DNA of 50,488 nt. Source: CAZAAW01 sp964483325 (GTDB lineage Bacteria; Pseudomonadota; Alphaproteobacteria; Rhizobiales; Kaistiaceae). Below are positions 36,119 to 45,173 of this stretch, in pieces. The number at the start of each line of letters is the position of its first letter. The stretch's first letter is position 1. The notes under the pieces were generated by a model. The model saw only the letters and a program-made list of their open reading frames with translations, was not told the DNA's origin and made no database searches. The DNA lies in NCBI GenBank assembly GCA_964483325.1, contig CAZAAW010000019.1, positions 1 to 50,488 of the forward strand, written 5' to 3'. The position numbers and the translations under genes were made by a program.

Positions 36119-36149
36119 GAACGCCCGCGGTGCGTGGCCGCGGGCGTTC
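36119..36149 (-). terminator. Hairpin between the two PRC-barrel genes
   Basis: A perfect 12-bp inverted repeat (36119-36130 with 36138-36149) and 7-nt loop lie 51 nt after the stop of the upstream PRC gene. No T-run follows on the minus strand, so an intrinsic terminator is not certain; an operator for the downstream PRC gene is possible. Confidence 0.45.
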
Positions 36150-36199
36150 CAGTCATGCGGCTGCCCGGGGGGAGGAGGCAAGCCGCAGGAGAGAAAAAG

Positions 36200-36688
36200 T
36201 CACCGCGCCGCGACGTCTTTCCGCTCGACGAAAGCCGGTGCGGCCTCCAGGGCCGGCTGATCGACGGCCAGCACGAGCTTCAGGGTGTCGTCGGTATCGA
36301 AGGACTTCTGGACTGAATCGAACGGCACGGCGACGTTCTTCTCGCCGATGCCGAGGAAGCCACCGACGCCGATGACGATTGCCTTGACGTTGCCGTCGTC
36401 GCCCATCAGCACATCATTGACCGATCCGAGGTTCTCGGCCTCGTCGGCCGTGCTGTTGTAGACATTGGCGCCGATGAGCTCGCTGGCGAGCAGCTCATTG
36501 GTGCCCTGGGCCGTGACCCAGCTCGGCGCGGCCGCCGCCGGGGCCATGGGTGTTTCGGCAGGGGCCGGCGTCATCGCGGCGGGCGGGGCAGCGTCAGCCG
36601 GCGGCGTCGCCGGCCGCATGGCATCCTGAGCGACCGCAGACCCGCCGAGAATGGCCAGAGCCGCGATGGACGTAAGAAGAGTTTTCAT
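36200..36688 (-). CDS. Secreted PRC-barrel domain protein
   Basis: 162 residues. Residues 1-20 are a signal peptide (ILGGSAVAQ). A disordered Pro/Ala/Met stretch (about 24-55) leads to a PRC-barrel from about residue 60: TNELLASELIGANVYNSTAD, ENLGSVNDVLMGDDGNVKAI, VIGVGGFLGIGEKNVAVPFD. This matches the common Rhizobiales secreted PRC family, which is often stress-related by association but has no proven biochemical role. Conservation with the next gene downstream is limited to the fold. GGAGGATGC is upstream of the start. It is separated from the aminopeptidase gene by a gap holding only leader sequence. Confidence 0.87.
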   Translation of the reverse strand: MKTLLTSIAALAILGGSAVAQDAMRPATPPADAAPPAAMTPAPAETPMAPAAAAPSWVTAQGTNELLASELIGANVYNSTADEAENLGSVNDVLMGDDGNVKAIVIGVGGFLGIGEKNVAVPFDSVQKSFDTDDTLKLVLAVDQPALEAAPAFVERKDVAAR

Positions 36689-36760
36689 CGTGCATCCTCC
36701 GCTATTCGGGGAGGCAACGACCTGCCGCGGCGATGGTTCCGCGGCGCCTGGTGGACAAAT

Positions 36761-38593
36761 CTAGCCGATCGGCCGTGTCGCGGCCTCGAGCCAGGCCTGC
36801 TCTCGCGTACCGAGAAGCGGCGCCAGCGTGCTGCGGACGCGGGCATGATAGGCGTCGAGCCAGGCCCTGGCCGGCGGGCTCAGCAGCGCCTCGTCGATGA
36901 GCCGAAGGTCGATCGGGCAGAGCGTGATGGTCTCGAATCCGAGCATCGGCCGCTCGCCGCCGGCAATCGCCGCCGGCGGGGTGACGACGACGAGGTTCTC
37001 GATGCGGATGCCGTATTCGCCGGTCTTGTAGTAGCCGGGCTCGTTGGAAAGGATCATGCCGGGCTCGAGCGCCACGGTGCCGGTCTTGGCGATGCGCGCC
37101 GGGCCTTCATGGACGGAGAGGAACGATCCGACGCCGTGGCCGGTGCCGTGATCATAGTCCAGCCCCGCCTGCCAGAGGGGGCCGCGCGCCAGCGTGTCGA
37201 GCTGCGCGCCGGTGGTTCCGGCCGGGAAGCGGGCGGCGGCGAGCGCGATATGGCCTTCCAGGACCCGCGTGAAACGGTCGCGCATTTCCGCCGTCGGCGC
37301 GCCGATCGGCACCGTGCGGGTGATGTCGGTGGTGCCGTCGCGGTACTGCGCCCCCGAATCGAGGAGGAAGAGCGATCCGCTCTCCAGCCGCCGGTTGGTG
37401 CCGCGCGTCACCCGGTAATGGACGATCGCCCCGTTCGGCCCGGCTCCGGAAATTGTGTCGAAGGAGATGTCGGCCAGCTCCGAGCCGTCCTGGAGGGCGG
37501 TCTCGGCGCGGAACCGCGCCAGCGCCTCGACGGCGCCGATCTCGTCGACGCGGCCGGCCGGCGCCGCCTCGTCGAGCCACATCAGGAAGCGCACCATTGC
37601 CGCCCCGTCGCGGATATGGGCGCGGCGACTGCCCGCCAGCTCGGTGTCGTTCTTGCGCGCCTTCGGCAGTAATGTCGGATCGGGTCCTTCGACCAGCACG
37701 CTGCCGCCGTCGCCGAGCGCCCGTCCGACCGCCGCGGCGGCGCTGCTGGGGTCGACCAGCACGCGGGCATGGGCGGCGCCGAGCGCCGCCAGGTCACGGG
37801 AGAACTGCTCCGGCGCCGCCACGTCGGCGACGTCCTCGAGAGCGGCGCGCACCGTATTGGAGAGCTTGCGGCCCTCGACATAGAGCGTCGGCCGCCCGTC
37901 GCGGCGAATGATGGCAAAGGCAAGCGGCACCGGATTATGGGCGATATCGGCGCCGCGGATGTTGAAGGTCCAGGCGATCGAGTCGGCTTGGGTCAGCGCC
38001 GCGGCATCGGCCTTGCGCTCGGCAAGGATCGCCGCCAGCGCCGCTAGCTTGGCCGGCACGGCCTGTCCTGCCAGCGCCTCCGGGTGGAGGACGACGGCGC
38101 CGGCCGGCGGCTCGGGGCGGTCGCTCCACACGGCGTCGAGCGGATTGGCTGCGACGGCGACGAGCTCCGCTCCCGCCTCGCTGCAGACGGCCTCGAAGCG
38201 CCGCGCCTCGGCCATCGTCAGCAGCCAGGGATCGTAGCCTATCCTGTCGCCGGCATGGAGGCGCGCGGCGAGCCACTTCGCCGGCGGCGTCTCGATGAGA
38301 TGCTCAGGCGTGAACACCGTGAGATCGACCTGCGTCCGGACCTGCAGCGTGTAGCGGCCGTCGACGAAAATGGCTGCCTCGTCCTGCAGGACGATCGCCA
38401 TGCCAGCCGATCCGGTGAAGCCGGTGAGCCAGGCCAGGCGCTCGGCCGAGGGCGGCGGATATTCGCTCTGGTGCTCGTCGGCATGCGGCACGATGAAGCC
38501 CGTCAGCCGCTCCGCCGCCATCGCCTGGCGCAGCGCCGTGACCCGGGCTCGCCCGGCAGCCGGATCGGAGCGGTCTTCGAAGCTCTGGAACAT
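36761..38593 (-). CDS. pepP: Xaa-Pro aminopeptidase (M24B)
   Basis: Metallopeptidase removing an N-terminal residue before proline in the cytoplasm. It has 610 residues, the three-domain long form (two creatinase-like N-domains and a pita-bread catalytic domain). Metal ligands are visible in the last third: the two Asp of LDSGAQYRDGTTDITRT, the His of GTGHGVGSFLSVHEGP, the Glu of LSNEPGYYKTGEYGIRIE and the Glu of RIENLVVV. The N-terminal GFIVPHADEHQSEYPPPSAE is typical of this subfamily. ATG 38593 has AAAGGA 7 nt upstream, so the start is sound even though it lies 91 nt inside the 3' end of prmA. The symbol follows common usage; the exact peptide preference is not known. Confidence 0.93.
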   Translation of the reverse strand: MFQSFEDRSDPAAGRARVTALRQAMAAERLTGFIVPHADEHQSEYPPPSAERLAWLTGFTGSAGMAIVLQDEAAIFVDGRYTLQVRTQVDLTVFTPEHLIETPPAKWLAARLHAGDRIGYDPWLLTMAEARRFEAVCSEAGAELVAVAANPLDAVWSDRPEPPAGAVVLHPEALAGQAVPAKLAALAAILAERKADAAALTQADSIAWTFNIRGADIAHNPVPLAFAIIRRDGRPTLYVEGRKLSNTVRAALEDVADVAAPEQFSRDLAALGAAHARVLVDPSSAAAAVGRALGDGGSVLVEGPDPTLLPKARKNDTELAGSRRAHIRDGAAMVRFLMWLDEAAPAGRVDEIGAVEALARFRAETALQDGSELADISFDTISGAGPNGAIVHYRVTRGTNRRLESGSLFLLDSGAQYRDGTTDITRTVPIGAPTAEMRDRFTRVLEGHIALAAARFPAGTTGAQLDTLARGPLWQAGLDYDHGTGHGVGSFLSVHEGPARIAKTGTVALEPGMILSNEPGYYKTGEYGIRIENLVVVTPPAAIAGGERPMLGFETITLCPIDLRLIDEALLSPPARAWLDAYHARVRSTLAPLLGTREQAWLEAATRPIG

Positions 38594-39483
38594 CGTCTGT
38601 CCTTTGATGATTGGCGGCTGCGCAGCGTCAGCGTCGCCCAGCCGTCCCGCAGCGCGCGGCGTTCGAGGGCGAGGCCCTGGTTGCGGTAAGCGGCGAGCAC
38701 GCGCGGCGCCTGCTCCGCCAGAAGGCCGGAGAGGATAACCGTCCCGCCCGGCCGCAGATGGGCGACGAGGTCGCGGGCCATGCGTATCAGCGGCCCGGCC
38801 AGGATATTGGCGACGATCAGACCAAACTGCGGCCGGCCAGCGAAGACCGGCAGGCGGAAGCCGGGGCCGGCGCCGACATCGACGAGATGGCCGACGCCGT
38901 TGAGGCGGGCATTGTGGCGGGCAATGCGGGCGGCGACCGGATCGATGTCGGTCGCCACCACAGGGACGCGCCAGGCCTTGGTGATGGCGATGGCAAGGAC
39001 GCCCGAGCCGGTGCCGAGATCCAGCGCCGCGCCAAAGGAGCGGTGCCGGAAGGCCTGATCGATGGCCGCCAGGCAGCCGGCGGTGGTGCCATGGTGCCCG
39101 GTTCCGAAAGCCTCGCCGGCCTCGATCTCGATGGCGACCTCGTTGGCCAGCGGCTTGTCGCGGTCATGGCTGCCGTGGACGATGAAGCGGCCGGCGCGCA
39201 CAGGCGCGAGATCGGCAAGGCTCTTGGCGACCCAGTCGGTATCGGGCAGCTCGGCCTCGGCGAAGCGGACCTGCCGTCCGAGGACGCTGCGGCCGAGCGC
39301 GTCGAGGCTGTCGCGCAACGGCTCTTCCGGCCGCTGCTCGAAATAGATCGTCAGGTCCCAGACGCCCTGCTCGATCTCCAGCAGGTCATTGCCGCGATCC
39401 CAGAAGGACTCATGGTCGCCGATCGCGTCGGCGAGACGGCGCGCCTCGGTTTCCGGCAGGCGAAGGGTGAGGGTGACGGTCAT
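38503..39483 (-). CDS. prmA: Ribosomal protein L11 methyltransferase
   Basis: SAM-dependent trimethylation of ribosomal protein L11. It has 326 residues from ATG 39483. An N-terminal substrate-binding domain (MTVTLTLRLPETEARRLADA) is joined to a Rossmann methyltransferase core with EAFGTGHHGTTAGCLAAI, ALDLGTGSGVLAIAITKAW (SAM motif I) and the NxxA-type VANILAGPLIRMA. The family's domain ends near DGWATLTLRSRQ, but the frame continues for about 32 more Arg/Ser-rich residues, using the first 91 nt of pepP in another frame. That tail is unlikely to be conserved. It follows the helicase gene by 47 nt on the same strand. Confidence 0.93.
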   Translation of the reverse strand: MTVTLTLRLPETEARRLADAIGDHESFWDRGNDLLEIEQGVWDLTIYFEQRPEEPLRDSLDALGRSVLGRQVRFAEAELPDTDWVAKSLADLAPVRAGRFIVHGSHDRDKPLANEVAIEIEAGEAFGTGHHGTTAGCLAAIDQAFRHRSFGAALDLGTGSGVLAIAITKAWRVPVVATDIDPVAARIARHNARLNGVGHLVDVGAGPGFRLPVFAGRPQFGLIVANILAGPLIRMARDLVAHLRPGGTVILSGLLAEQAPRVLAAYRNQGLALERRALRDGWATLTLRSRQSSKDRRCSRASKTAPIRLPGEPGSRRCARRWRRSG

Positions 39484-39530
39484 GGAGTCCGCTGCGCAGG
39501 ACGGGAAGGGGCAATGGGCGCCGGGCGCCG

Positions 39531-41927
<2,397 letters not shown>

Positions 41928-41953
41928 GAGCAGGATCCGCGATTCATAGGAAC

Positions 41954-41962
41954 AGTATAGCA
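41954..41962 (-). promoter_or_regulatory. Extended -10 promoter candidate for the helicase gene
   Basis: On the minus strand TGCTATACT is an extended -10 (TGn plus TATACT). Transcription would start near 41947, 20 nt before the chosen ATG. No well-spaced -35 was found. Confidence 0.4.
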
Positions 41963-42035
41963 ACAGATAGGGCCGCAAGGGGGCCGGCGAAAGGGCCTCA
42001 GCGGAGCCACCGTGAACGGCGGCGGCAGCCGCGGC

Positions 42036-42983
42036 TCATTGCGCCTCCGGAGCGCGGACGGGGCGGGGACGCAGGCGTGCCCACAGGCGCCCGTCGATCG
42101 CCAGCAGGCTCGTGGCGATCAGAACGAGGCCGGCCAGCTCGCTCAGGCCGACCACCTCCTTCAGCACCAGCACGCCCAGCAGCGAGGCGCTGACCGGGAT
42201 CAGCAGCGTCACCAGCATCAGGTTGGTCGCGCCGGCGGTGGCGAGGACGCGGTAGAACACCAGATAGGCGACCGCCGTCGACAGGAAGGCGAGGCCGGCG
42301 ATCGACAGCCACGTCGCGGTGCCCGGCATCGCCCCCTGCCACGGACGCTCCAGCAGCGCCGCCAGCACGATCAGGATCACCGCCGCCGCCGTCAGCTGCC
42401 CGGCCGCCGCCCGGTCGGGCGAGATGCCGAGGCGGGCGAAGCGGCGGCCATAGATGCCGGAGAGCGCATTGGAGAGCGCGGCGCCGATCACCGCCAGCTC
42501 GGGCAGCAGGTCCGACCCGGCGGTGAGGGCGCCGACGGCGTCGGGGCCGATCAGCACCGCGACGCCGGCAAGCCCGATCAGGGCGCCGACGATCTTGCCG
42601 CCGGTCAGCTTCTCGTCCTCGGTGAGGAAATGCGCGGCGAAGACGGCGAAGAGCGGCGTCGTGGCGTAGAGAATGGCCGCCAGCCCGCTGTCGATGCGCG
42701 TCTCGGCGATGGTGATCAGCGAGAAGGGCAGCACATTCGCCAGGATGCCCATGATGGTGAAGGCGCTCCAGACGGCGATGCCGCCGGGCAGGCGCCGGCC
42801 GCTTATGGCAAAGACGGCGAGGAAGACGAGCGCCGCCAGCCCGAGGCGCAGGGCGACGATGGTCAGCGGCGGCAGTTCATGAACCGCGACGCCGATGAAG
42901 AAGAACGACCCGCCCCACAGCACCGACAGGAGGACGACGAGGCTCCATTCGAACGGCGTCATGCTGCGTCGAACGGGGATCAT
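42036..42983 (-). CDS. EamA/DMT-family transporter
   Basis: Ten-helix inner-membrane transporter of the drug/metabolite superfamily. It has 315 residues from ATG 42983; ATG 42962 and 43037 are also open. Two EamA repeats are visible: helix 1 with WSLVVLLSVLWGGSFFFIGV and, in the second half, LPELAVIGAALSNALSGIYG. The first repeat ends in LYATTPLFAVFAAHFLTEDE and the second in LIPVSASLLGVLVLKEVVGL, the usual conserved Pro/Glu helices. Substrate is unknown. It lies upstream of the helicase gene on the same strand, 108 nt away, with a separate helicase promoter candidate between. Confidence 0.9.
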   Translation of the reverse strand: MIPVRRSMTPFEWSLVVLLSVLWGGSFFFIGVAVHELPPLTIVALRLGLAALVFLAVFAISGRRLPGGIAVWSAFTIMGILANVLPFSLITIAETRIDSGLAAILYATTPLFAVFAAHFLTEDEKLTGGKIVGALIGLAGVAVLIGPDAVGALTAGSDLLPELAVIGAALSNALSGIYGRRFARLGISPDRAAAGQLTAAAVILIVLAALLERPWQGAMPGTATWLSIAGLAFLSTAVAYLVFYRVLATAGATNLMLVTLLIPVSASLLGVLVLKEVVGLSELAGLVLIATSLLAIDGRLWARLRPRPVRAPEAQ

Positions 42984-43110
42984 GTCGGCTCCGGCGGGAT
43001 GGTGCCCATCCATAGCCAGCCGCCGCCGCGGACGCATGTCGAAAATCGTCGCGGCTGGCCGGAGATGAACGAGGCGGGCGGAGCGCCGGCAGGGCCGCAG
43101 TTCGGTAGGG

Positions 43111-43431
43111 TCAGTCCTTCGGGATTATCGTGACCATGCACGCATCGTTCGTGTCGAGTCCTGCCTTGTCGCATTGAGGTGCGGTCAAGTTGAAGAAGAA
43201 CACGTCCGAGCCCTTGCCCCAGGGGCGGATGTTTCGCCTGAACGGTCCTGCATCGTTCAGCATCACGTCGGCAGGAAAAGTGCGCGTGCGGCCCGGCACA
43301 TATTCCGCCTTTACGACGACATACCGGGGAAGAAACTCCTCCTTGCGGAGAACCCGCGCGGAGAAGGTGACAGGTACTTTGTCCATCGGGCCACGCCTCT
43401 TTTGGTTCCGCCTGGCATTGCTTTCCGTCAT
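43111..43431 (-). CDS. Small protein, possible DUF1905-like beta barrel
   Basis: 106 residues from ATG 43431, which has GGAGG 4 nt upstream; a longer frame to 43467 would start inside a palindromic repeat and is not accepted, while ATG 43386 is a shorter alternative. After a basic N-terminus (ARRNQKRRGP) the protein reads VPVTFSARVLRKE, then RTRTFPADVMLNDAGPFRRN and NLTAPQCDKAGLDTNDACMV. The pattern of an N-terminal beta strand, a central N-G-x-F-type turn and a final hydrophobic strand resembles DUF1905-type barrels, but the match is weak and several hallmark residues are absent. No signal peptide. It is an isolated gene at the edge of the repeat-rich region. Function unknown. Confidence 0.6.
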   Translation of the reverse strand: MTESNARRNQKRRGPMDKVPVTFSARVLRKEEFLPRYVVVKAEYVPGRTRTFPADVMLNDAGPFRRNIRPWGKGSDVFFFNLTAPQCDKAGLDTNDACMVTIIPKD

Positions 43432-43453
43432 ATCGCCTCCGGGCAGGAGCGTG

Positions 43454-43551
43454 CGTAGGGTGGGCAAGGCAACGCCTTGCCCACGCGGTCACCGGCCACC
43501 GCGCCCTCGGCCGCGTGGGCAAGCGCCTGCCGGCGCATGCCCACCCTACGG
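43454..43551. repeat. REP-like double hairpin
   Basis: Outer arms CGTAGGGTGGGCA (from 43454) and TGCCCACCCTACG (to 43550) and inner arms CTTGCCCACGCGG and CCGCGTGGGCAAG are each perfect 13-bp complements, so the element can fold as nested or paired hairpins. Its right 43 nt (43511-43553) recur exactly at 44930-44972. This type of intergenic palindrome is usually dispersed in many copies in Rhizobiales. Confidence 0.75.
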
Positions 43552-43617
43552 CACCCCCCTCGAGAGGCCCGCACCACGCCGGCAGGACGCACCACCATCC
43601 CGCCTGCACCGGCGCCG

Positions 43618-43780
43618 CCGGGCATGACGCACCACGCCTCCACCTCCGCTGCGTCATGCCCGGGCTTGACCCGGGCACCCACGCGAACACGGTTGGCGCC
43701 GAAAGGAACGCCGTCGGCGAGGCGCTTTTCTGCGCCGCCGGTGTTCGCGTGGATGGCCGGATCAAGTCCGGCCATGACGC
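43618..43780. repeat. Palindromic MITE-like element
   Basis: 43651-43780 has imperfect inverted ends of about 43 nt: the left begins GCGTCATGCCCGGGCTTGAC and the right, reversed, begins GCGTCATGGCCGGACTTGAT; both go on to CCACGCGAACAC. Its left arm is also the right arm of a perfect 14-bp palindrome (43618-43631 with 43650-43663). The interior 40-odd nt has no coding capacity. It resembles the dispersed CATGCCCGGG-type repeats seen in many Rhizobiales. Confidence 0.75.
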
Positions 43781-44176
43781 CTGGGGGGCGGGAATGGCGT
43801 ACGAACCTCCCACCGACGCTCTCGACGCACCGCACCAACACCCATGCAGTCGCCGGCCGGCGGTCGCTGCGGACCGCCCCCGGCTTGTGACGCGGGACGC
43901 AGACGCAACAGGTGTGTGGGGCGACGCAGGGCAGCACAAACCCGTGCAGCCCATGCCCCACGGCGGGAGCGCTCTCGAGCACCTTCGCCCGCCATTCCGC
44001 AGCCCGGCGCTTGCCTCCCCGAGGCACAGGCCTGCTGCGGTCTCCCTCCCATGCGGAGGGCCGGAAGCGACGCGGGCCCAACGCGCCCGGCGCTCCCCAT
44101 TGCTGCGGCAGGAAGCGCCGCAAGGGCGCCGCTGCCATTTCCACCGGCGCCGCCGGCCCGATCCGCGTCCCGCTCG

Positions 44177-44789
44177 TCACGGCATCACCGTGACAGGCGA
44201 AGGCCGCAGCGCCTCCGCCTCGGCATGCTCCAGCCTTCGCAGCAGGAGCGCCCGCCAGTCGCCGGGGCCTGGCTTGTCCGAAAGCCAGGCATCGGCGACC
44301 TGCAGCGTGCCGACGAGATCGCGGATATGCGGATAGGCCTGCCGCCAGGCGGCAAGCTCCCGCGCATCCACCCGGATGACCCTGCCGGCAAAACCAGGCG
44401 CTGCCGGAAGGCCTCTGGATTCGCCAGAATCCAGAGGCCTCTGGCCTCTGGGTTCTGGCTTCTGAGCATTGGGTCCATCCGTGGGGCCCCCATTGGGGTC
44501 CCCATCGGGTCGTCCGTCTTTCTCCTTCTTTTCAGCGTCTCGCTGGTCCCCGGGCTGCCAGCGCTTGGCAGCCCATTTGCGGCCTTCGACGGCCCTCCGC
44601 CGGTCCCTGACCATCCGCCGTGAGAACACGACGCCCTCGCCCGTCACGCTGAAGACCCCGAGCGCCTGCAGCTCGGCCATGGCGGCCGCCACCACATCGC
44701 GGGGGGGTCCCGGTTGCGCGGGCAAGGTCGTCGGCTGCCACCGGACGTCCGTTGACCTGGAGGTGTCCGTAGCGCTTCGCCTCGTGCAT
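44177..44789 (-). pseudogene. Frameshifted phage-type gene remnant
   Basis: Two frames read as one protein if one base is removed in a run of seven G (44701-44707). Frame one from ATG 44789 gives MHEAKRYGHLQVNGRPVAAD and DLARATGTP. Frame two continues RDVVAAAMAELQALGVFS, then VVFSRRMVRDRRRAVEGRKW and, after a low-complexity charged linker, RELAAWRQAYPHIRDLVGTL to the stop at 44177. The pattern of a winged-helix-like segment followed by FSRRMVRD, a variable linker and a C-terminal helical part is common in phage or prophage replication-type proteins. The usual N-terminal part before MHEAKRYGHL is missing. Without the shift, a TTG start at 44725 could give 182 residues. It may be decayed, phase-variable or a sequencing indel. 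Confidence 0.6.
44409..44440. repeat. Perfect 14-bp inverted repeat inside the phage-type remnant
   Basis: Arms 44409-44422 and 44427-44440 are exact complements with a 4-nt GCCA loop, followed by further partial copies of CCTCTGG to about 44455. It lies in the linker-coding part of the gene. Confidence 0.75.
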
Positions 44790-45173
44790 TGGCCTGCTTT
44801 CCGAAGCCTGCCGCATTATACCGTGCCGCCCCGCTCGGTTGCCGCAGCAGCGACGCCTTGTCCCCACAGGAAGGGCGTGAACCGCCCGGCGGCGTTCCCC
44901 ACCCGACCCCGGCTATCGCCGCGCCTCATCCGCGTGGGCAAGCGCCTGCCGGCGCATGCCCACCCTACGGCATCACCGGCACGGGGAAGGGACGCGCACC
45001 AAAGGGCCGCGCCGGATTCCTCTATCGAAGCGGTGCGTGCCGACCCTGGAAGGGTTGTAGCTGGCCTGACGTTTGATAGGCTGCGCCTTCTTCTGTCATC
45101 GGCGTGGCGTTGGCGGATTGGGCGGCTCGGCCGGCCTGGTTCGACGGCACGCCGGATGTGATGGAGGCCGGAA
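44790..45173. other. 384-bp intergenic region before the AsmA gene
   Basis: It contains a partial second copy of the REP-like element and, at its right end, the GGAGG ribosome site of the AsmA gene. No further gene or RNA was recognised, and no promoter could be set with confidence. Confidence 0.6.
44930..44972. repeat. Partial copy of the REP-like element
   Basis: These 43 nt are identical to 43511-43553, the right hairpin half of the REP-like element 1.4 kb to the left, in the same orientation. The left half is not present here. Confidence 0.85.

Larger units (their letters stand above)
43432..44176. other. 745-bp repeat-bearing intergenic region
   Basis: No supportable gene is present: open frames here are long in several phases at once, as expected from GC-rich sequence, and none shows a domain. 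The left half holds a double-hairpin repeat (43454-43551) and a palindromic element (43618-43780). The right half (43781-44176) shows no structure I can name. Confidence 0.7.

Noticed and set aside
41928..41978. A 17-residue longer N-terminus for the UvrD/PcrA helicase
   Set aside because: A promoter-like extended -10 lies inside this stretch and the residues are not family-like.
43428..44180. A 250-codon minus-strand open frame in the repeat-rich gap
   Set aside because: It runs straight through both palindromic elements, has no domain and competes with equally long frames in other phases.
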